Below, one piece after another: positions 22,427-27,379 of a DNA stretch of 27,379 nucleotides (its first letter is position 1; each line of letters begins with the position of its first letter). This stretch comes from XYC2-FULL-41-22 sp041666465 (GTDB taxonomy: Bacteria; Patescibacteriota; Gracilibacteria; UBA1369; UBA12470): positions 1 through 27,379 of the forward strand of contig JBAYGX010000005.1 in assembly GCA_041666465.1 (NCBI GenBank), in the 5' to 3' direction. Both the position numbers and the translations under genes were made by a program. A model generated the notes under the pieces. That model had not been told where the DNA came from and did not search any database. It saw only the letters and a list, made by a program, of their open reading frames with translations.

Positions 22427-23365
22427 ATGATGGATGGTTTTCTTGTGATTGATAAGCCGAAAGGCAAAACTTCTTTTGATATAGTTGCTGATTTGAGGAA
22501 GATTCTTAATGAACGAAGAATTGGTCATTTGGGGACTCTTGACCCTATGGCTACTGGGGTTTTGGTGATTGCAATTGGGCGAGCTACCAAGCTGAATGAG
22601 TTTTTGATGATTATGGATAAAGAATATTATGCCGAAATTGTTCTTGGTGCACGAAGTAATACTTGTGATGCGGAGGGTACTATTGATTATAAACCGGAAT
22701 ATATTAAGGCGATTTACAAGGAGAAAAAACCCGAGTTGGATTTGAAAAAAGTTATGGTTGAACTGGAGAAGTTCAAAGGGGTGATTGATCAGGTGCCACC
22801 GCAATTTTCGGCTATTAAAGTGAATGGCGAAAGGGCTTATCACTTGGCGCGACAAGGGTTGCCTGTCAGATTGCCTTCGAGAAAAGTAAAAATTCATGAT
22901 ATTACGGACATTGGGTTTAGGGTTGATGAGTATGGTTATGGGATTTTACTTGAAGGGATGGAGCATCCTGTGATGTTGCCGGTTGTGAATTGCAAGATAC
23001 GATGTGGAAGTGGGACTTATATAAGATCTATCGCTCGTGATTTGGGTGAGAAGTTAGGTTGTTTTGGGTTTTTGGGTGGGCTTAGGAGGACCAGGGTTGG
23101 GCAGTTTGATTTGGAGAATGCGGTTAAGGTGGAAAATCTTAAGGCGGAAACCATTGAGTTGATACCGATGGATAATGTTTTGGAAGGATGGGCGAGAATG
23201 GATTTGAATCGTGCCGATTATGATAGGATTATGAGAGGGCAAAGGATTAAAGTTGGAGGGAGTTTTGAGGGGAGTTATGTTTCCGGATATTATGATGGAA
23301 AGTTGGTGAGTATTTTGAGATATGATAATAAATTGGGGAGTTTGAAGGTGTATAAGAATTTGTAA
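22427..23365 (+). CDS. truB: tRNA pseudouridine(55) synthase
   Basis: A 312-residue TruB, which makes pseudouridine 55 in the T-loop of tRNAs. Motifs in order: GFLVIDKPKGKTSFDIV (N-terminal motif), RRIGHLGTLDPMATGVLVIA with catalytic Asp39, KEYYAEIVLGARSNTCDAEG, QVPPQFSAIKVNGERAYHLA, and CGSGTYIRSIARDLG with the conserved Tyr/Ile/Arg region, then LRRTRVGQF. The last ~70 residues (from around PMDNVLEGW) form the small C-terminal PUA-like part, with SYVSGYYDGKLVSIL. Length is normal for the family. Two ATGs occur in a row (22427 and 22430); either may be used. There is no SD. It stands between murE and the sigma factor gene. Identity is certain. Confidence 0.96.
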   Translation: MMDGFLVIDKPKGKTSFDIVADLRKILNERRIGHLGTLDPMATGVLVIAIGRATKLNEFLMIMDKEYYAEIVLGARSNTCDAEGTIDYKPEYIKAIYKEKKPELDLKKVMVELEKFKGVIDQVPPQFSAIKVNGERAYHLARQGLPVRLPSRKVKIHDITDIGFRVDEYGYGILLEGMEHPVMLPVVNCKIRCGSGTYIRSIARDLGEKLGCFGFLGGLRRTRVGQFDLENAVKVENLKAETIELIPMDNVLEGWARMDLNRADYDRIMRGQRIKVGGSFEGSYVSGYYDGKLVSILRYDNKLGSLKVYKNL

Positions 23366-23403
23366 TGGTTTGTAATGCAATGTTTTCCTCAATATAGTAT
23401 CTG

Positions 23404-23409
23404 TATAAT
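23404..23409 (+). promoter_or_regulatory. Possible -10 box TATAAT of the sigma factor gene
   Basis: A perfect TATAAT 37 bp before ATG 23441, but no recognisable -35 at 16-18 bp. The same stretch could alternatively be read by an ECF sigma; this cannot be judged from one sequence. Confidence 0.4.
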
Positions 23410-23440
23410 TGCGGTACACTTTTTTTATTTATGAAAAAAT

Positions 23441-23986
23441 ATGGAAAATCTTGTTGCTCAGGCAAAGTATGATCAATCGGCCTTCTCGGAATTGTATAGA
23501 ATGTATGTAAAGAATGTTTATAGTTTTTTCTATTCATATTTAAGGGATAAACAAGATGCGGAAGATCTTACCAGTCAAACTTGGGAGGTTGTTTTGAGAA
23601 AAATTTCCGATTTAAGATCGGATGAAATTAAGGTTTTTAAGGTTTGGCTTTTTCGGATAGCGAAAAATAATTTGAATAAGTTTTTCTTCAAGAAAAAAAT
23701 CACAAGTTTTATCAATATTGATGATCAAAAAGATCTTTTACCTTCAAAAGAACCTTCGCCGTATGAAGTTGCATATCAAAAAGAAACATCAGACGAGATT
23801 TTGAAATATATTCATATGTTGCCCGATAAGCAAAGGAGTGTGATTTTGCTTAGATATTCCGGTGGGCTTAAGAATTATGAAATTGCTGAAGTTTTAAAAA
23901 TGTCGGAGATTAATGTTGCGTCTAATATTTCCAGAGGGCTTTCAACTTTAAAAAATCATTTAACCTCTTTAAAATGTATAGATTAA
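23441..23986 (+). CDS. ECF-type RNA polymerase sigma factor
   Basis: A 181-residue two-domain sigma factor. Region 2 spans ~12-80: FSELYRMYVKNVYSFFYSYL, then DKQDAEDLTSQTWEVVLRKI (core RNA polymerase binding and -10 recognition) and KVWLFRIAKNNLNKFF. Region 4 spans ~120-175: ILKYIHMLPDKQRSVILLRY, then LKNYEIAEVLKMSEINVASN, the helix-turn-helix that reads the -35, followed by ISRGLSTLKNHL. The linker has no region 3, typical of ECF sigmas. It overlaps the start of the next gene by 13 bp, which encodes a single-span membrane protein, so a sigma/anti-sigma pair is likely. It probably responds to an envelope signal; its regulon is unknown. Confidence 0.88.
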   Translation: MENLVAQAKYDQSAFSELYRMYVKNVYSFFYSYLRDKQDAEDLTSQTWEVVLRKISDLRSDEIKVFKVWLFRIAKNNLNKFFFKKKITSFINIDDQKDLLPSKEPSPYEVAYQKETSDEILKYIHMLPDKQRSVILLRYSGGLKNYEIAEVLKMSEINVASNISRGLSTLKNHLTSLKCID

Positions 23987-25467
23987 ATCATGAACCGGAT
24001 AAATTGTTTGTCGATTCGTTAGAAGCCAAATTAATGAAAAAATATTCTCGCAAGTCGTTTGGGTTCGGTATGAAAATCGTTTATTCGTTTGGTGTTCTGG
24101 GTTTGTTTATGGGCGTTTTGTATTATGGATTTTTGAATAATGTCGACCCTGTTCGTGCTTTTTTGGATCAAGCCGCCGAGAATTATAATTCGCAGACTAA
24201 TGTTTTATATGAAGTGTTTAAATTTGTTGATGCCGAGAGTTCCGACGAGACAATTATGTATAGTTATTATGCTCCCGATGGAAGCGTGTTGCGTATTGAT
24301 GAGTATTCGGATGGTACGAAATGGTATGATATGTTGTTGGCCGATGGCAGATATGTTCGTAATGATTTCCCAAATGGTAGTTTTGTTTGTACCGACTTAA
24401 TTGAAGATGATTCCTTTGTTTATAGATCGTTTCTGCGTGTTGCCGTTGATGATTATTCGAAATATGAGATGTGGGGTGGCGTAGATGAAGAGTCAGTTAT
24501 TGTTGATGAAAATTACAGCCTTGATGCTGTGTATCTTGAGGAGTTGGATCAGGCTATGATTTTTACCGATAGTGCGAAAGATGTTATTTCAAGCCTTATT
24601 GATTCAGATCAAATCCAATATGAAGTTACGGATGATGAATATGTTTTTACCTTGCCGGCTTATTGGAGTCCTGAAAATCAGGAGATGAAATATTTTTTCA
24701 ATAAAGATACATATTTGTTAAATAAACAGGAGCATTACTATGATGGGGAGATTGCCGATACTCGTTATTATATTGAATATCGTTATCTTGATGAAAATGA
24801 GGTTGGGGGGGTTTTTGATCCTGAAACTTATGGGTTGGTTGAGTATGCTGATTATAGCGATTGGCCGGAATTGTATCCGGAGACCGGATGTTATTATGAA
24901 AATGGTCAAAAGATGAATGATTCGGAGCGAGATGATTTTTATACAGGTCTACCTGAAGAGTTAATAACTTCTTTTGAGAAGCAGATAGCTGATGTTAATA
25001 CGGAATTGTTTGGTGTCCAATTGGATTTGTCTTATCTGGAAGATGAAGCGAATTGGGAAACTTATGTGAATCAAACTTATGGATATTCAGTTTTGTTGCC
25101 TTCAGATTGGGGTTGGATAGGGGAAATGATGGGATTTGGAGATTATTATGATGATATGACAATAATTGGACCGGCAGATGGTTATGAATATTCTAAATAT
25201 CAGATTTACTTGGAGGCTTGGAATGATATGAATGCCGGTAGGGAAGAAGATGAATCATGGGTGGATTTTTATGAGCGTTTAAGATTAGATGGAGTTTCCA
25301 ATAGCAAGGAAGTCGGGGATGGATATGTAATTTATAAATTATCCAATCCTGACGGGACGATAGATGAATATAAATTGTTTGAGCTTGAAGAGGGGATTGT
25401 GGTTTTCGGATACGATAGTGATTCATGGGTTCATCAAAAGATAGTTGAGTCTGTTGAAGTGTTGTGA
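23974..25467 (+). CDS. Membrane protein, probable anti-sigma factor with extracellular sensor
   Basis: A 497-residue protein. Residues 1-30 are cytoplasmic and basic (DKLFVDSLEAKLMKKYSRK), ~31-52 form one transmembrane helix (MKIVYSFGVLGLFMGVLYYG), and the remaining ~440 residues lie outside, rich in Asp, Glu and Tyr. The first outer part (to ~300) resembles LolA/RseB-like lipid-carrier folds in its alternating strands (MYSYYAPDGSVLRI, KWYDMLLADGRYVRN, YYDGEIADTRYYIEYRYL); weak resemblance. The last ~130 residues (YGYSVLLPSDWGW onward, ending WVHQKIVESVEVL) look like a PsbP-like domain. The short N-terminal tail lacks a recognisable zinc-binding anti-sigma motif, so the role is inferred from translational overlap with the ECF sigma gene and the topology. 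A strong terminator follows. Confidence 0.7.
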   Translation: MYRLNHEPDKLFVDSLEAKLMKKYSRKSFGFGMKIVYSFGVLGLFMGVLYYGFLNNVDPVRAFLDQAAENYNSQTNVLYEVFKFVDAESSDETIMYSYYAPDGSVLRIDEYSDGTKWYDMLLADGRYVRNDFPNGSFVCTDLIEDDSFVYRSFLRVAVDDYSKYEMWGGVDEESVIVDENYSLDAVYLEELDQAMIFTDSAKDVISSLIDSDQIQYEVTDDEYVFTLPAYWSPENQEMKYFFNKDTYLLNKQEHYYDGEIADTRYYIEYRYLDENEVGGVFDPETYGLVEYADYSDWPELYPETGCYYENGQKMNDSERDDFYTGLPEELITSFEKQIADVNTELFGVQLDLSYLEDEANWETYVNQTYGYSVLLPSDWGWIGEMMGFGDYYDDMTIIGPADGYEYSKYQIYLEAWNDMNAGREEDESWVDFYERLRLDGVSNSKEVGDGYVIYKLSNPDGTIDEYKLFELEEGIVVFGYDSDSWVHQKIVESVEVL

Positions 25468-25475
25468 GGTAGGGA

Positions 25476-25498
25476 AGCTGTCAGCTTACAGCTAACAG
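25476..25498 (+). repeat. Heptamer tandem array, AGCTNNC type
   Basis: Three 7-bp units (AGCTGTC, AGCTTAC, AGCTAAC) plus AG, starting 8 bp after the stop of the anti-sigma-like gene. The last unit and its tail match the array at the end of gatA. Confidence 0.75.
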
Positions 25499-25501
25499 GT
25501 A

Positions 25502-25543
25502 GGAAGCGGTTGCTTGAAAGGCAACCGTTTCTTGCGCTTTTTT
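25502..25543 (+). terminator. Rho-independent terminator after the sigma/anti-sigma operon
   Basis: Stem CGGTTGC (25507-25513) with GCAACCG (25521-25527), loop TTGAAAG, extended by up to five weaker pairs on the outside. T-rich sequence follows (GTTTCTT, then a six-T run near 25538). The best terminator in the window. Confidence 0.7.
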
Positions 25544-25572
25544 CATGTTTTTTTAATGTGCGTGTGGTTTAC

Positions 25573-25601
25573 TTGACTTGGTCTGGTAGTTTTTATATAA
25601 T
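25573..25601 (+). promoter_or_regulatory. Promoter TTGACT-17-TATAAT of the toxin-antitoxin operon
   Basis: TTGACT at 25573-25578 and a perfect TATAAT at 25596-25601, 17 bp apart: one of the strongest promoters in the window. Start expected near 25608, inside the downstream inverted repeat. Confidence 0.75.
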
Positions 25602-25629
25602 TTAGTTAGATTAATCAATTTAACTAAAT
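25600..25629. promoter_or_regulatory. Inverted-repeat operator overlapping the TA promoter
   Basis: ATTTAGTTA (25600-25608) and its exact complement TAACTAAAT (25621-25629) flank 12 bp that contain the palindrome GATTAATC (25609-25616). It overlaps the end of the -10 box and the expected start site and ends 5 bp before the antitoxin ATG, the usual place for autoregulation by an AbrB-type antitoxin. Confidence 0.65.
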
Positions 25630-25634
25630 TCATT

Positions 25635-25871
25635 ATGCAATATGCGTTGTCTATGTTTAATACAGGTCAGATAACTCTCCCCAAGAAATGGAGGATGAAA
25701 TTCGGAACGAAGAATTTTATAGCCGAGGAAACCGATGATGGTTTGCTTATCAAGCCTTTGGTGAAAGATGAAACTGTGTTTTATGAGGACAAAAACGGGT
25801 TTGGAATATATTGCGAGAAAGGACTTGATACGGAAAAGATTTTAAAAACAATTGAAAGATTAAATGGATAA
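25635..25871 (+). CDS. AbrB/MazE-like antitoxin
   Basis: A 78-residue protein with a SpoVT-AbrB swapped-hairpin DNA-binding domain: MFNTGQITLPKKWRMKFG (the G-Q-I-T-L-P-K start is the family hallmark), NFIAEETDDGLLIKPL completing the fold. The C-terminal part (YEDKNGFGIYCEKGLDTEKI, LKTIERL) would form the toxin-binding tail. It overlaps the next gene by 8 bp, the standard order antitoxin then toxin. A strong promoter with an inverted-repeat operator sits directly upstream, consistent with autorepression, and there is no SD. Likely neutralises the toxin and represses the operon. Confidence 0.85.
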   Translation: MQYALSMFNTGQITLPKKWRMKFGTKNFIAEETDDGLLIKPLVKDETVFYEDKNGFGIYCEKGLDTEKILKTIERLNG

Positions 25872-26103
25872 GATTCAGAAATTCTTGGCTAAATTGAGTG
25901 CAAAAGAGCGCGAGTTGGTTGCGGTTTTGATTAAGAGGGCGATTTGTGGGCAGTTGAATGGTTTAGATGTGAAAAAACTGAAAGGTTTTAAAGGCCTTTA
26001 TCGGATTAGAGAAGGGAAGATTAGGGTTGTTTTCGAGAAAAGCGTTTTGGGGAATAAGGTTGTTAATGTTGATTTTCGGGGGAGGGTGTATGTAGGCTTA
26101 TAG
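25864..26103 (+). CDS. RelE/ParE-superfamily toxin
   Basis: A 79-residue protein of the RelE/ParE toxin fold: two N-terminal helices (DKIQKFLAKLSAKERELVAV, LIKRAICGQL), then LDVKKLKGFKGLYRIREGKI, RVVFEKSV and VVNVDFRGRVYV. The sequence L-K-G-F-K-G-L-Y-R-I-R-x-G-x-I-R-V-V-F matches the family core (LxGxxGxYRxRxGxYRvvf). RelE members cleave mRNA on the ribosome; ParE members poison gyrase. The conserved basic residues fit an mRNA interferase, but the choice is inference. Its ATG lies in the end of the antitoxin gene, so translation is coupled. No neighbouring mobile element was seen. Confidence 0.8.
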   Translation: MDKIQKFLAKLSAKERELVAVLIKRAICGQLNGLDVKKLKGFKGLYRIREGKIRVVFEKSVLGNKVVNVDFRGRVYVGL

Positions 26104-26142
26104 GTTATAGTTTGTAGACTGAAGCGGGGATTTTTTCTGCAA

Positions 26143-26171
26143 TTCTGTTCTCTGTAATTCTGTGTTAAAAT
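26143..26171 (+). promoter_or_regulatory. Possible promoter giving a leaderless transcript, TTCTGT-17-TAAAAT
   Basis: TAAAAT at 26166-26171 ends 6 bp before ATG 26178; transcription starting 7 bp after the -10 would begin at the A of the ATG. The -35 TTCTGT is weak. Confidence 0.4.
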
Positions 26172-26177
26172 CTCCTT

Positions 26178-27245
26178 ATGAAGATGATTTATCTTTATTC
26201 GGGTTTGGTTTCGTTTGTGATGTGTCTTGCGCTTACTTGGGGTGCGCTTAAGGTTTTTCCGCGAATTGGGATGATGGATAAGCCGCATAAATATGGATTA
26301 ACTAGGGCGCCGATTCCGTATGCCGGTGGGGTGATTTTTTATATTGTGTTCTTGGTTGTGGTAGGATTTTTTGCTGATTGGAATTTGCAGATTGCCGGAG
26401 TTGTTTTGGGAGCGTTAATTTTACTTATTGTGAATCTTATTGACGATTTGAAAGCTCTGTCGCCTTGGCCGAGGTTGATGGCACAGGGATTGGCTGCGTT
26501 GGTTGTAGTTCTGTCAGGAGTGAGGGTTGATCATGTGACGAATCCGTTTGGAGGTGCTATCGATTTGAGCGGATTGGATATAAGTTTTGGGGTTGGGGTG
26601 CATTTGGTTTCAGTTTCGTTTGTCGGGCTTTTCGTTACGGTTGTTTGGATTCTTGCGATGGTGAATACTATGAATTGGCTTGATGGTCTTAACGGATTGC
26701 CGAGTGGTGTTACGGTAATTGCGGCGACGACTATTTTTGCGTTGGCGATTAGACCTGACTTCCATGCGATTGATCAGACGCAAACGGCAATTTTGGCGAT
26801 TTCCGTTGTTGGTATGGCACTGGCGTTTTGGTTTTTTGATTTTTCTCCTGCAAAAATTCTAATGGGGGATACCGGCAGTATGTTTTTTGGATATATGCTT
26901 GCGGTTTTGGCCATTTTGTCGGGAGGAAAAATTGCGACAGCTTTTTTGGTTATGGGCTTGCCGTTAATCGATTTTGCGTGGGTGATTGCGCGTCGAGTGA
27001 TTGAGGGAAAATCTCCTTTCAGGGGTGATTTAAGGCATTTCCATCACAGGCTTGTTGCGGCTGGAATATCGGAAAGGAAATCTCTTTTTGTTATATATGC
27101 GGTGTGTGCTGCGTTCGGTGCTACGGCTTTATTTTTGGGGACGGCTCAGAAATTGGTTGCCGTAGTTGTGCTTGGTGTGATGGTGGCTGGGGTTGGAGTT
27201 TGGTTGACATGGGGAAGTGGAAGAAGTGACATAGTTAAGAAGTAG
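26178..27245 (+). CDS. WecA/TagO-like undecaprenyl-phosphate sugar-1-phosphate transferase
   Basis: A 355-residue polytopic enzyme (about ten membrane helices) of the MraY/WecA family, which moves a sugar-1-phosphate from a UDP-sugar to undecaprenyl phosphate and starts polymer synthesis. Motifs: PHKYGLTRAPIPYAGGV, LIDDLKALSPWPRL with Asp89-Asp90 (Mg), NTMNWLDGLNGLPSG (163-177), ILMGDTGSMFFGY with D231, and HFHHRL (287-292). The HxHHR form marks the WecA/TagO/RgpG branch that usually uses UDP-GlcNAc, unlike MraY. With the O-antigen ligase protein it points to a surface polysaccharide. The last residues (GSGRSDIVKK) are read from the 25-bp gene-end repeat and are not conserved in the family. 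Leaderless start suspected. Confidence 0.9.
   Translation: MKMIYLYSGLVSFVMCLALTWGALKVFPRIGMMDKPHKYGLTRAPIPYAGGVIFYIVFLVVVGFFADWNLQIAGVVLGALILLIVNLIDDLKALSPWPRLMAQGLAALVVVLSGVRVDHVTNPFGGAIDLSGLDISFGVGVHLVSVSFVGLFVTVVWILAMVNTMNWLDGLNGLPSGVTVIAATTIFALAIRPDFHAIDQTQTAILAISVVGMALAFWFFDFSPAKILMGDTGSMFFGYMLAVLAILSGGKIATAFLVMGLPLIDFAWVIARRVIEGKSPFRGDLRHFHHRLVAAGISERKSLFVIYAVCAAFGATALFLGTAQKLVAVVVLGVMVAGVGVWLTWGSGRSDIVKK
27211..27235 (+). repeat. 25-bp gene-end repeat, copy 2
   Basis: Identical over 25 bp to 5618-5642, but here it is inside the coding frame and encodes the end of the WecA-like protein. The region after the stop (27246-27341) is purine-rich with no gene seen. Confidence 0.85.
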
Positions 27246-27341
27246 GATTAGTGAACTAATGAAGAGGAAGTCGTTTTTTCTATTGAGGAGATGAGGTAAT
27301 TTGAGTATCATTGCCCTCCTTTAAATTTGTGCAACAAAAAT

Positions 27342-27379
27342 ATGTCCGAAACTGTTCGTAATATTGAAACCGGAATGCG
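27342..27379 (+). CDS. Start of a further gene, cut by the window edge
   Basis: ATG followed by eleven more open codons (SETVRNIETGM) up to the right end. The start is preceded by CAACAAAAAT, like other SD-less starts here (for example AAAAAC before glnA). A possible -35 TTGAGT lies at 27301, with AT-rich sequence near 27322. Too short to name. Confidence 0.45.
   Translation, partial: MSETVRNIETGM

Overview
The window looks like a chromosomal segment of a small-genome bacterium of the candidate phyla radiation (Patescibacteria), possibly the Peregrinibacteria side of that group. The taxonomic call is inference. It rests on AT-rich, T-rich sequence; mostly tight gene packing; near absence of Shine-Dalgarno sites; a MurE-type ligase without its N-terminal domain; archaeal-type triosephosphate isomerase; TrmB-type regulator; and short intergenic repeats. 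TGA ends clearly conserved genes such as glutamine synthetase, so the standard bacterial code applies and the UGA=Gly code of Gracilibacteria/Absconditabacteria does not. No tRNA, rRNA, CRISPR array, transposase or integrase was seen.

Layout. 2-334: 3' end of gatA. 455-3225: two unrecognised, possibly paralogous proteins and a small repeat-containing protein on +. 3228-3953: TrmB-like regulator on -, convergent with them. 4225-6397: glutamine synthetase and a GNAT-like protein on +. 6506-7471: DNA polymerase III delta subunit (holA) on -. 7718-18361: a four-gene block on -, transcribed from a good promoter near 18420. It encodes a 1804-residue protein with no signal peptide, a 53-residue lipoprotein, a 1100-residue secreted cysteine-rich protein with 31 consecutive Asp, and a membrane-anchored AMMECR1-like/alpha-toroid fusion. 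18546-27245 on +: archaeal-type tpiA, an O-antigen ligase fused to a riboflavin kinase domain, a MurE-like ligase, truB, an ECF sigma/anti-sigma-like pair, an AbrB/RelE-like toxin-antitoxin pair and a WecA-like glycosyl-phosphate transferase. A new gene starts at 27342.

How the genes work together. murE, the WecA-like enzyme and the O-antigen ligase domain point to cell-envelope and polysaccharide building. The four-gene minus block looks like a dedicated surface apparatus and is the best candidate for an undescribed system. gatA, truB, holA, glnA and tpiA are housekeeping genes.

Two layers lie on top of the genes. First, -10 boxes often sit only 12-30 bp before an SD-less ATG, implying very short leaders; these were used to choose several starts. 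Second, repeats occupy gene borders: degenerate 7-bp tandem arrays at six places, a 25-bp repeat at gene 3' ends that supplies C-terminal codons, and a roughly 70-bp hairpin repeat downstream of two minus-strand genes.
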